From contig CAXTVX010000008.1 in NCBI GenBank assembly GCA_964247755.1, positions 1 to 64,000 of the forward strand: a stretch of DNA of 64,000 nt, written 5' to 3'. The translations under genes were made by a program, and so were the position numbers. This document shows, piece by piece, positions 35,777 through 43,517 of this stretch. The stretch is from Lichenicola sp964247755 (GTDB lineage: Bacteria; Pseudomonadota; Alphaproteobacteria; Acetobacterales; Acetobacteraceae). The first letter of the stretch is position 1, and every line of letters begins with the position of its first letter. The notes beneath the pieces are model-generated. The model saw only the letters and a list, made by a program, of their open reading frames with translations, did no database searches and was not told where the DNA came from.

Positions 35777-36406
35777 ATGTGGACGGAAGGACGGCGACGC
35801 CGTGATCGGGTGGTTCCCCGCCTGTTGCAGCACCTGGTGATGGCGCTGCTGCCTGGCATGCCGCTGGCCGGATGCGCGCGCAGCAGCGCCCCGGTCACCA
35901 TCGGGCAGGCGCTGGCGGAGGTGCAGCGCGAGCTGGGGGCTGCCGGTGCGGTCAGTGCGGTCGGTGCCGACCCGGCGCGCTTCGCCGCCGCAGCGCGGGC
36001 GGCGCAGTGCACGGCGCAGCAGGCGGATCCGGAAGTGCCGCTGCTGGCGCATGACCTGTCGCTCGACCTGACCGGCTCGTTCTCCGCCACCGGCGGCTTC
36101 ACCGTCGGCTCGGCGGTGGTCGGGCTCGGGGCGACGGCGTCGGCCACCCGCGGACAGACCCAGGAGATCGTGCTGCCGCTCAGCTTCGTGGCGCTGTCGG
36201 AGGTGCCGGCGATGGTCGCCTCCGAGCGCCTGGCGCCGCTTGCCGCCCTGCCGCAGCGGGACCGGACGGCGGAAACGCGGCCGATCCTGGCCGAGCGCGA
36301 CGCGCTCCGGACGCGGATCCGCACGCTGATCCGCAGCTGGACGCCGGCGCTGTGCGGGGCGGCGCCGGCGCCTGCGGTGCTGGAGCCGAACGCGCGGCCG
36401 CGTTGA
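35777..36406 (+). CDS. Putative lipoprotein of unknown function, 209 aa
   Basis: The N-terminus has an Arg-rich start and a hydrophobic stretch ending in PLAGC (lipobox), so it is probably lipidated. The mature part has VTIGQALAEVQRELGAAGA, then a beta-rich section (LSLDLTGSFSATGGFTVGSA ... TRGQTQEIVLPLSF) and a helical tail. This order weakly recalls trypco2-type domains; I would not name it. The start is uncertain because the frame stays open through the repeat; ATG 35777 is preferred. Confidence 0.5.
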   Translation: MWTEGRRRRDRVVPRLLQHLVMALLPGMPLAGCARSSAPVTIGQALAEVQRELGAAGAVSAVGADPARFAAAARAAQCTAQQADPEVPLLAHDLSLDLTGSFSATGGFTVGSAVVGLGATASATRGQTQEIVLPLSFVALSEVPAMVASERLAPLAALPQRDRTAETRPILAERDALRTRIRTLIRSWTPALCGAAPAPAVLEPNARPR

Positions 36407-36475
36407 AGCGGGCGCGGCCGGAACCGGTGGCGGTGCCGGGCGGTTGTCGTGCGGAACGAGGAACAGGACATCCCG

Positions 36476-36985
36476 ATGCGACAGATCCCCATGCTCATGC
36501 TGTCCGGCCTGCTGGCCGGCAGCGGCGTGCAGGCGGCGCGCGCCGCCGATGCCATGTCGGCCACCGACAAGAAGTTCGTTGCCATGGTCAGCCAGGGCGG
36601 CATGTTCGAGGTGCAGGCGGGTGCTGCGGCTGCCGACCAGGGCAGCACGCAGGTGATCAAGGACCAGGGTAATACGGAAGCGCACGACCACAAGCTGGTC
36701 GGAAACAAGCTGACCTCGATCGTGTCCGACGCCGGCATGACTTTGCCCGGCACCTTGAACTCGGTCTTCCAGACCGAACTGGACGATCTCAAGGCGCTCT
36801 CCGGGCCGGCCTTCGATTCGATGTATCTGAAGGACATGGAAGACGTTCACGCCAAGGACGGCGCGGCGTTCGCGGCGGAAGCGCGGAACGGCACCAACCC
36901 GAAGCTGCGCGCGTTCGCGGCGGAAACCCACAAGATCGTGCAGAGCCACATCGGTGAGCTGCGCGCGACGGCAGCGGCGCGGTAG
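36476..36985 (+). CDS. Exported DUF4142 (ferritin-like) protein
   Basis: A 169-residue protein with a signal peptide (MRQIPMLMLSGLLAGSGVQA, cleaved after ARAA). The mature part is the DUF4142 four-helix, ferritin-like bundle: SATDKKFVAMVSQGGMFEVQ, then a second helix with STQVIKDQGNTEAHDHKLVG, FDSMYLKDMEDVHAKD and a C-terminal helix KLRAFAAETHKIVQSH. Members are periplasmic, often stress-induced, with unproven metal binding. Alone in its unit; aggaca precedes the ATG. Confidence 0.85.
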   Translation: MRQIPMLMLSGLLAGSGVQAARAADAMSATDKKFVAMVSQGGMFEVQAGAAAADQGSTQVIKDQGNTEAHDHKLVGNKLTSIVSDAGMTLPGTLNSVFQTELDDLKALSGPAFDSMYLKDMEDVHAKDGAAFAAEARNGTNPKLRAFAAETHKIVQSHIGELRATAAAR

Positions 36986-37000
36986 CCCGGGGCAGCCGGG

Positions 37001-37028
37001 CCAGAGCGTCACCGGATCAGGCGTGGTC
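37001..37028 (+). repeat. 28-bp dispersed repeat, copy 2
   Basis: agagcgtcaccggatcagg then cgtggtcac, two differences from 22501-22528. It lies between the DUF4142 gene and the oxyR stop codon. Confidence 0.7.
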
Positions 37029-37029
37029 A

Positions 37030-37974
37030 CTACCCCGGCGCGGCCCGCATCTCCGGCGGGGCGTTCCGGTGCAGCAGGGTGGCGAGCTGATCGAAGTCGG
37101 GACCGCGCGGGTCGGTGGCGCGCCAGACCAGGCCGACTGTGCGACCGGCCTCGGCGGCGTCCAGCGGGCGCAGGCGCACCAGGCCGCTGAGCTCGGAGGT
37201 TTCCCGCGTGGCCAGGGCGGGCATCAGGGCGTAGCCCTCGCCGGCCGCGACCATATGTCGCAGCATCTCCAGGCTGGTGGCGGTGCGCGGGGTGCTGCGT
37301 CCGGAGCGGGCGCCATCGGGGACGCGGCACAGCGACATCGCTTGGTCGCGCAGGCAATGGCCGTCCTCCAGCAGGAGCAGGTCGTCGGTGCCGAGCGCCG
37401 ACAGCGCCACCTCCCCCTGGCCTGCGAGCGGGTGTCCCGCCGGCAGCAGCACGCGGAACGGCTCGAAGAACAGCGGTCGCGCGACCAGGCCGTCCCCTTC
37501 CACCGGCAGGGCGACCAGTGCAGCGTCCAGGGTGAAGCGGGCCAGCGCGTCCAGCAGCGCCGTGGTCCGGTTCTCCTGCAGCCGAAGCACCAGTCCGGGG
37601 AACCGCAGGCGCAGGTCGCGCAGCACCAGCGGCACGTAGTAGGGGCCGAGCGTCGGGATCACGCCAAGGTCGATCGGCCCGTCCAGGGCGCCGGCCTGGC
37701 TGCGCGCCATCTCCATCAGCGAACGGGCCTCGCGTACCACCACCGCGATCTGTCGCAGCAGGACCTGGCCCGACGCGGTCGGGCTGACGCCGCCGCGGCC
37801 ACGCTCGAACAGCCTGGTGCCGAGCAGGGACTCCAGCTTGCGTATCTGCTCGCTCAGGCCGGGCTGGCTGACGCCGCACCTGTCGGCAGCACGGCCGAAA
37901 TGGGACTGCTCGGCGACCGCCATGGCGTAGTCGAGGTCGCGCAGCGACAGGCCGGTGAGATGCTGCTGTGCCAT
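37030..37974 (-). CDS. oxyR: Hydrogen peroxide sensor-regulator OxyR
   Basis: A 314-residue LysR-type regulator. The N-terminal winged HTH is LRDLDYAMAVAEQSHFGRAA ... GVSQPGLSEQIRKLE. The redox pair is C207 and C216 in LLEDGHCLRDQAMSLC, matching E. coli C199/C208 spacing, which marks it as OxyR rather than a general LysR protein. Peroxide forms the disulfide and activates antioxidant genes. The ATG at 37974 precedes MAQQHLTGLSLRDL; the frame upstream covers the promoter. It is divergent from hemH, a classic OxyR target. Confidence 0.93.
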   Translation of the reverse strand: MAQQHLTGLSLRDLDYAMAVAEQSHFGRAADRCGVSQPGLSEQIRKLESLLGTRLFERGRGGVSPTASGQVLLRQIAVVVREARSLMEMARSQAGALDGPIDLGVIPTLGPYYVPLVLRDLRLRFPGLVLRLQENRTTALLDALARFTLDAALVALPVEGDGLVARPLFFEPFRVLLPAGHPLAGQGEVALSALGTDDLLLLEDGHCLRDQAMSLCRVPDGARSGRSTPRTATSLEMLRHMVAAGEGYALMPALATRETSELSGLVRLRPLDAAEAGRTVGLVWRATDPRGPDFDQLATLLHRNAPPEMRAAPG

Positions 37975-38000
37975 GGAAGATGCTCCGTCCGCGCCGGTCG

Positions 38001-38048
38001 ATAACAGACCTCTATCGCCCTGGCAAAGTCGATAGGTTATCCTGATAT
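38001..38048. promoter_or_regulatory. Putative OxyR binding site between oxyR and hemH
   Basis: ATA-N8-CTAT (38001-38015) fits the 15-bp OxyR half-operator ATAG-N7-CTAT with one change. A second ATAGGT half (38032-38037) lies 31 bp on, about three helical turns, and GATAGGTTATC (38031-38041) is itself a palindrome. It starts 27 bases before the oxyR ATG, where LysR-type autorepressors bind, and about 110 bases before hemH. Confidence 0.55.
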
Positions 38049-38159
38049 GGGCCTCCGGCTCCGGAGACGGGCGCACCGTCGGATCACGGTCGAGCGACGC
38101 CCGACTAGCCGGGCCGCCGCCTACTCCCGGACCGGCGCGGTCCGCGCTACCTTGTGACC

Positions 38160-39209
38160 ATGAGCTTCATCGACGCCAGGAACCGCCGGACCGGCAATGC
38201 CGGCACCGCCACCGCCAGCGTGCGCCCCGGTACGGCGGGCGTGCTGCTGGTCAACCTCGGCACGCCGGACGCGACCGACAACCGCTCGGTCAGGCGCTAC
38301 CTCGGCGAGTTCCTGTCCGACCGCCGGGTGATCGAGGCCAACCCGCTGGTCTGGCAGCCGATCCTGCGCGGCATCGTGCTCAACACGCGGCCACGCAAGA
38401 GTGCCGCCAACTACAAGCGGATCTGGAACGCGGCGCGGAACGAGAGCCCGCTCCGCACCTATACCCGGAGCCAGGCGGAGCAGCTCGACGCCCGGCTGGA
38501 GGCGGAGCGAATCCCGGTCGAATGGGGTATGCGGTACGGCACGCCGACCACCGCGGGGGCGATCGACCGGCTGATCAGCCGCGGCTGCGACCGCATCCTG
38601 CTGCTGCCGCTGTATCCGCAGTATTCCGCCACCACCACCGCGACCGCCAACGACCAAGCGTTCCGCGCGCTGATGCGGCTGAGACGGCAGCCGGCGCTGC
38701 GCACGATGCCGTCGTTTCCCGACGATCCGGCCTATATAGAGGCGCTGGCGACAAGCGTGCGGCGGCGCCTGGCGGAGCTGGACTGGACGCCGGAGGTGCT
38801 GATCGCCTCGTTCCACGGCCTGCCGGTGGAGTACGTGCAGCGCGGCGACCCGTACGTGACCGAATGCGCGCGCACCATGACGGCGCTGCGGGCGGAGCTG
38901 GGTATGACGCCGCGGGAGCTGCCGCTGACGTTCCAGAGCCGGTTCGGGCCGACCCGCTGGCTCGGGCCCTATACCGAGCCCCGGGTGAAGAAGCTGGCGG
39001 CGGCAGGGGTCAGGCGGATCGTGGTGCTGACGCCGGGCTTCCTGGCCGACTGCATCGAGACTCTGGACGAGATCGGCAACGAGGTGCGCGAGGCGTTCGA
39101 GCACGCGGGCGGCGAGAAGTTCGCCACCGTGCCCTGCCTCAACGACAGCGCCGAGGCGATCGACATGCTGGAGCGCCTGGTGCGTCGGGAGCTGGCCGGC
39201 TGGCGGTGA
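38160..39209 (+). CDS. hemH: Ferrochelatase
   Basis: A 349-residue enzyme that inserts ferrous iron into protoporphyrin IX, the last step of haem synthesis. The N-terminal VLLVNLGTPDATD is the family opening. The catalytic His is H219 in LIASFHGLPVEY and the second active-site residue is E300 in TPGFLADCIETLDEI. Length fits bacterial HemH. The ATG at 38160 is taken; a GTG two codons upstream is possible. Divergent from oxyR and convergent with the SorC gene. Confidence 0.95.
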   Translation: MSFIDARNRRTGNAGTATASVRPGTAGVLLVNLGTPDATDNRSVRRYLGEFLSDRRVIEANPLVWQPILRGIVLNTRPRKSAANYKRIWNAARNESPLRTYTRSQAEQLDARLEAERIPVEWGMRYGTPTTAGAIDRLISRGCDRILLLPLYPQYSATTTATANDQAFRALMRLRRQPALRTMPSFPDDPAYIEALATSVRRRLAELDWTPEVLIASFHGLPVEYVQRGDPYVTECARTMTALRAELGMTPRELPLTFQSRFGPTRWLGPYTEPRVKKLAAAGVRRIVVLTPGFLADCIETLDEIGNEVREAFEHAGGEKFATVPCLNDSAEAIDMLERLVRRELAGWR

Positions 39210-39230
39210 GCGGGCGACCGGATCCGTTGA

Positions 39231-40178
39231 TCACAGGCCGGTCTTGGTCAGGCGTTCCGCGACCACCTCGTCGGTCAGCAGCACGTCGGGACGAAGCAGG
39301 CGGATCGCGGCAAGGATGGCGGTGAACTTGTACCAGCCGCCGGACGCCAGGACCAGCTTGCGAGCGGAGGACAGGTCGTCCGGGTGGATGGCGACCACGC
39401 GCTCGTTGATGGGATGGTCGACGATGCGGCCGTCGGCGTCGATGAAGCGGCACAGCACGTCGCCAACCGCGCCAGCCTCCTCCAGCGAGGCCAGCTCCGC
39501 CTGGCCGAGCAGGCCGAACTTGGCGATGGTCGAGCGGGGCGACAGGTCACCGACGCTGACGATCGCCAGGTCGAGCTGGGCGACGCGGCGCGACAGGTCC
39601 TGCATGCCGGTATGGTGCATGAGGGCCGCGCGCGTGTGCACGTCGGGCGCGAACACCGGGGCGGCCATCAGGTAGCATTCGGCGGCGATCTGGTCGGCGA
39701 AGCGCCAGGCGAACTCTGACGGGTTGAAGGCGCTGACCCGCGTCAGCCCGCCGAGCAGCGACACCACGCGGACGCCCTGGTACGGCCGCTTCGGCAGCGA
39801 GGACAGCGCGGCGCTGAGGGTCTGGCCCCAGCCGAGGCCGATGCTCATGTTGTCGGCCAGCGCGTCGGCGATGTATGCGCCGACCATCGCGCCCAGGATG
39901 CTTGCAAGCTTGGTCTCGTCGCCTGGCGAGGGGATCACGATGACGCGCTCGATCGCGTAGCGCTTCTCGATGATGCGCTCGAGCTCGACGCAGCGGGTCA
40001 GGGAGGATTGCACCCGTATCTGCACGGTGCCGTCCTGCCGCGCGGCGGCCAGCATGCGCAGCACCCGGGCACGGGTCATGCCGAGCTCCTGGGCGACCTG
40101 GTCCTGGGTCAGGCCCTCCATGTAGTAGAGCCAGGCCGCCCGGATCCGCAGGTCCTCGTCCAGATCGGGATCGCTCAT
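39231..40178 (-). CDS. SorC/DeoR-type sugar-phosphate-responsive regulator
   Basis: A 315-residue regulator of the SorC family. The HTH is at residues ~10-55 (IRAAWLYYMEGLTQDQVAQE ... TRARVLRMLAAARQ) and the rest is the sugar-binding NagB-like effector domain, with GMGQ-type loop seen as GLGWGQTLSAAL and VSLLGGLTRV. Such proteins respond to a phosphorylated sugar or polyol from the pathway they control. It is the last gene of the operon behind the DRL and acetoin-dehydrogenase-like genes, 20 bases after E2, and is the natural regulator of the whole PTS module. Confidence 0.88.
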   Translation of the reverse strand: MSDPDLDEDLRIRAAWLYYMEGLTQDQVAQELGMTRARVLRMLAAARQDGTVQIRVQSSLTRCVELERIIEKRYAIERVIVIPSPGDETKLASILGAMVGAYIADALADNMSIGLGWGQTLSAALSSLPKRPYQGVRVVSLLGGLTRVSAFNPSEFAWRFADQIAAECYLMAAPVFAPDVHTRAALMHHTGMQDLSRRVAQLDLAIVSVGDLSPRSTIAKFGLLGQAELASLEEAGAVGDVLCRFIDADGRIVDHPINERVVAIHPDDLSSARKLVLASGGWYKFTAILAAIRLLRPDVLLTDEVVAERLTKTGL

Positions 40179-40198
40179 GGTTTCCGCCCTAGCACGGA

Positions 40199-41494
40199 TC
40201 AGGCCGGCACGCTCCGGGCCAGCTCGGCGATCAGCGCGGAGACCAGCGGCGCCGCCTCGACGTGCGGCATGTGCCCGGCCTCGATCCGGTGCAGTGCGAT
40301 GCGGCCCGGCAGGGCGGCGGCGTGCCGCGGCGGGATGATCGTGTCCTGCGTGCCCCAGATCACCTTGGCGGGCATCGTCACACGCCCCAGCAGGTGCCGG
40401 AGGGAGACGGCCTGGGTGCCGTCCGGGAACGCCCTCTCGGTCAGCCTTCGCTGGCAGTCGAGGTGGTCGCCGGTGCGTCCGCGCAGGGTGGCGCGGACGA
40501 AGGCCGGCGTGACGATCGCCGGGTCGGCGAACAGCTGGCGGAGCCAGGGGGCGAGGCTCGCCTCCGAGCGGGCGCGGAGCAGGCCGGACAGGAAGCCGCC
40601 GTCGATGTCGGGGCCCAGCCCGGCGGGTGCGACGAGGCACAGGGCGGCGATCTCGACGGTGCCGGCGTCGAGCAGGCCGAGCGCCACCGCGCCGCCCAGC
40701 GAGTGGCCGACCAGGACGCAGCGCGAAACGCCCTCCTCGTCGAGCACCGCCTGCACGGCGTCGACCAGGTCGTCGAAGCCAGGCGATCCGGCAGCCTCGG
40801 ACCGGCCATGGCCGGGCAGGTCGACCAGCAGCAGGCGATGGGTGGCGTCCAGATGCGACGACACCGCACGCCAGCCGGACAGGTCGCTGCCGAACCCGTG
40901 CAGGAACACCAGCGGCAGGCCGGTGGCGTGCTTCGGCTGGCCGCGCCATTCGCGATGCAGGCCGGTGCGGCGGGGGGTCGGAGCCGCCGCATCGGGGAGC
41001 ACCGCGGCGGCCTGCTCGCGGAGGAGGTCGGCGGCGAGGACGCGGCCGCGGGGACCGCTGCCCGGCACCGCATGGAGGTCGATGGCGAGGCGCCGGGCCT
41101 CGCGACGGGCCAGGGGCGTCGCGCGCAGGAGGGCGACCGGTGGGTCGGCCGCAACCGTGGGCGGCGCGATCCCGGCCGGCAACACCGCGGCCTCCGACAC
41201 GAGGTCCGGCGGCGCTGCCGCCGGCTGGCCGGGCATCGGATCCCGCCACGCCTCGCCGTCCGACACGATCCAGCCGACCGCGGCGCCGACGGGAACCTCC
41301 TCGCCGCGGGCCGCGCGGACGCCGCGCAGGATGCCGCTCGCCGGCGCGTCGATCTCCATCGCCGCCTTGTCGGTCTCGATCTCGAACAGTGGCTCGCCCT
41401 TGGCGACCGGCTCGCCCTCCTCGACCAGCCAGCGGCTGAACCGGCCGGACCTCATGTCCATGTCGACGCGCGGGAAGATGATCTCGGTCGCCAC
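40199..41494 (-). CDS. Acetoin-dehydrogenase-type E2 (lipoyl + alpha/beta hydrolase)
   Basis: A 431-residue E2-like protein. Residues 1-80 are a lipoyl domain with the lipoylated K43 in ETDKAAMEI. A peripheral-subunit-binding region follows (~120-155, ATPLARREARRLAIDL). The C-terminal part is an alpha/beta hydrolase (LVFLHGFGSDLSGW, nucleophile in VGHSLGGAV, late His in EAGHMPH), not a CAT acetyltransferase domain: the layout of AcoC. The start is a GTG at 41494, two bases after the E1beta stop. It should take the two-carbon unit from E1 and pass it to CoA. No E3 gene is in the operon. Confidence 0.88.
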   Translation of the reverse strand: MATEIIFPRVDMDMRSGRFSRWLVEEGEPVAKGEPLFEIETDKAAMEIDAPASGILRGVRAARGEEVPVGAAVGWIVSDGEAWRDPMPGQPAAAPPDLVSEAAVLPAGIAPPTVAADPPVALLRATPLARREARRLAIDLHAVPGSGPRGRVLAADLLREQAAAVLPDAAAPTPRRTGLHREWRGQPKHATGLPLVFLHGFGSDLSGWRAVSSHLDATHRLLLVDLPGHGRSEAAGSPGFDDLVDAVQAVLDEEGVSRCVLVGHSLGGAVALGLLDAGTVEIAALCLVAPAGLGPDIDGGFLSGLLRARSEASLAPWLRQLFADPAIVTPAFVRATLRGRTGDHLDCQRRLTERAFPDGTQAVSLRHLLGRVTMPAKVIWGTQDTIIPPRHAAALPGRIALHRIEAGHMPHVEAAPLVSALIAELARSVPA

Positions 41495-41496
41495 GG

Positions 41497-42507
41497 TCAG
41501 ACGGTTCCGCGCACGAGCGCGCGTGCCTTCTCCACGATGTCGCCGACCTGCGGCACCGCCGCGCGTTCCAGCTCGGGGTTGTACGGCAGCGGGCACTCGG
41601 CGCCGCCCAGCCGGCCGATCGGCGCGTCGAGGCGGTCGAACGCCTCGCTCTCGGCGATCAGCGCGCTGATCTCGGCGCCGATGCCGAGCGTCCTGACGCC
41701 CTCGTAGACGCAGAGCAGGCGGGTGGTGCGGGACACGCTGTCGACCAGGGTGGCGCGGTCGAGCGGCCGCAGGGAGCGCAGGTCGATCACCTCGACCTCG
41801 ATGCCGTCATCGGCCAGGATGGCGGCCGCCTCGAGCGCGCGATGCACCATGATCGCGGTGGCGACGATCGTCAGGTCGCGCCCGGCGCGACGGATCACGG
41901 CCTTGCCGATCGGCGTGCGGTACGGTTCGGGCGGGACCGGCCCCTTCATCTTGTAGAGCAGCTTGTGCTCGAAGATCATCACCGGGTCGGGATCGTCGAT
42001 CGCGCTCAGCAGCAGGCCCTTGGCGTCCTCCGGCGTCGCGGGCTGCACCACCTTCAGGCCGGGCACGTGCGCGAACCAGGCTTCCAGGCTCTGGCTGTGC
42101 TGCGCCGCCGCTCCGGTGCCGGATCCGGCGGGGAAACGCATCACCAGCGGCACCGACACGGCGCCGCCCAGCATGTAGCGGATCTTCGCCGCCTGGTTGA
42201 CGATCTGCTCCATCGCCAGGGTGGCGAAGTCGGAGAACTGGAACTCCAGCACCGGCCGGCTGCCGCACAACGCGGCGCCGACCGCGACGCCCGCGGATCC
42301 AAGCTCGGCGATCGGGGTGTCGATCACCCGCTCGGCGCCGAACCGCTCCACCAGGTCGCCGGTGACCCCGAACGCGCCGCCGTAGATGCCGATGTCCTCG
42401 CCCATCAGGAACACGCGGTCGTCGGCCTCCATCGCCTGCGCCATCGCCTCCTGCAGCGCCTGCGCATAGGACAGCTCGCGCACTGCCGGCCGGTCCATGG
42501 CGGTCAT
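41497..42507 (-). CDS. TPP-dependent dehydrogenase E1 beta subunit (acetoin-dehydrogenase type)
   Basis: A 336-residue E1beta with the transketolase pyrimidine-binding domain and C-terminal domain. Seen are LSYAQALQEAMAQAMEADDR, FLMGEDIGIYGGAFGVT, FQFSDFATLAMEQIVNQAAK and the VIDLRSLRPLD and YEGVRTLGIGAEI blocks. This group covers acetoin, pyruvate and 2-oxoacid dehydrogenases. It overlaps the E1alpha stop by ATGA and is followed after two bases by E2, so the three are translated together. Confidence 0.9.
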   Translation of the reverse strand: MTAMDRPAVRELSYAQALQEAMAQAMEADDRVFLMGEDIGIYGGAFGVTGDLVERFGAERVIDTPIAELGSAGVAVGAALCGSRPVLEFQFSDFATLAMEQIVNQAAKIRYMLGGAVSVPLVMRFPAGSGTGAAAQHSQSLEAWFAHVPGLKVVQPATPEDAKGLLLSAIDDPDPVMIFEHKLLYKMKGPVPPEPYRTPIGKAVIRRAGRDLTIVATAIMVHRALEAAAILADDGIEVEVIDLRSLRPLDRATLVDSVSRTTRLLCVYEGVRTLGIGAEISALIAESEAFDRLDAPIGRLGGAECPLPYNPELERAAVPQVGDIVEKARALVRGTV

Positions 42508-43517
42508 CCCGAGTGGACGTCGCGAAGCAGCTCGGCGACCGAGGGCGGCGGGCTGTTCTGGGCGAAGGCGATGCCGGCCGTAATCTCGGCATCGACCGCC
42601 TCGCGCATCGCGCGGATGTCGCTGTCGGCGAGGATGCCGAGCTCCAGCAGCTCGGTCTCGAAGCGGGTGATCGGATCACGTGCCGACCAGGCCTCGATCT
42701 CGTCCCTGGTGCGGTAGCGGTTGCGGTCGCTGCGGGAGTGCCCGCGGATGCGGTAGGTCTTGCACTCGACCAGGCTGGGGCCCCCACCGGCGCGGGCGCG
42801 GTCGACCGCCTCGAACGCCGCATCGGCGACGTCGGCGAAGCTGTTGCCGTCGACGATGCGGGCCGGGATGTTGTAGCCGACGGCGCGGTCGGCGACGTTC
42901 GACACCGACATCGACCGCTCGGTCGAGGTCGACATGCCGTACTGGTTGTTCTCGCACACGAACACGACGCCGAGCTTCCAGAGTGCCGCCATGTTCAGCG
43001 CCTCGTGGAACGCGCCCTCGTTGGAGGCGCCGTCGCCGAAGAAGCAGGCCACGACGTCGGTGCGCTTCTGCTGGCGCATCGCCAGCGCGGCACCCACCGC
43101 GATCGGCAGGCCGCCGCCGACGATGCCGTTGGCGCCGAGGTTGCCCTGTGCGACGTCGGCGATGTGCATCGAGCCGCCGCGGCCGCGGCAGTAGCCGTCC
43201 TCCTTGCCGAAGAACTCGGCGAACATCCGGGCAGGATCGGCACCCTTGCCGATGCAGTGGCCGTGGCCGCGATGGGTGGAGGTGATCTTGTCCTGCGGGC
43301 CGAGGGCCGCGCAGACGCCGACGGCGCTCGCCTCCTGGCCGATCGACAGGTGCATGGTGCCGTGGATCAGGCCACGCATGTAGGCCTGCTCTGCACCTTC
43401 CTCGAACTGGCGGATCAGGTGCATGCGACGCAGCGCCTCGCGCAGCTCGGCGACGGACAGGCGGTCGTAGACCGGGGGGCGGTTGGTCCTGGTCTCGATC
43501 GCGGCCGGCAGCGTCAT
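42504..43517 (-). CDS. TPP-dependent dehydrogenase E1 alpha subunit (acetoin-dehydrogenase type)
   Basis: A 337-residue E1alpha. The TPP motif is GDGASNEGAFHEALN (about residues 161-175), preceded by THRGHGHCIGKG, GRGGSMHIADVAQGN and GANGIVGGGLPIAVG, the pattern shared by AcoA and PDH E1alpha. Alone it could be read as pyruvate or acetoin dehydrogenase; the AcoC-like E2 favours the acetoin type. It overlaps the DRL stop (ATGA at 43514-43517). Because the gene before it encodes a DXP-handling family, I infer that its hydroxyketone substrate may be 1-deoxyxylulose 5-phosphate rather than acetoin. Confidence 0.9.
   Translation of the reverse strand: MTLPAAIETRTNRPPVYDRLSVAELREALRRMHLIRQFEEGAEQAYMRGLIHGTMHLSIGQEASAVGVCAALGPQDKITSTHRGHGHCIGKGADPARMFAEFFGKEDGYCRGRGGSMHIADVAQGNLGANGIVGGGLPIAVGAALAMRQQKRTDVVACFFGDGASNEGAFHEALNMAALWKLGVVFVCENNQYGMSTSTERSMSVSNVADRAVGYNIPARIVDGNSFADVADAAFEAVDRARAGGGPSLVECKTYRIRGHSRSDRNRYRTRDEIEAWSARDPITRFETELLELGILADSDIRAMREAVDAEITAGIAFAQNSPPPSVAELLRDVHSG

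Noticed and set aside
40199..43517. Simple acetoin catabolism operon (acoABC)
   Set aside because: The subunits fit, but there is no acoR-type regulator or E3, and DRL plus a polyol PTS would be left unexplained. Kept only as an alternative.
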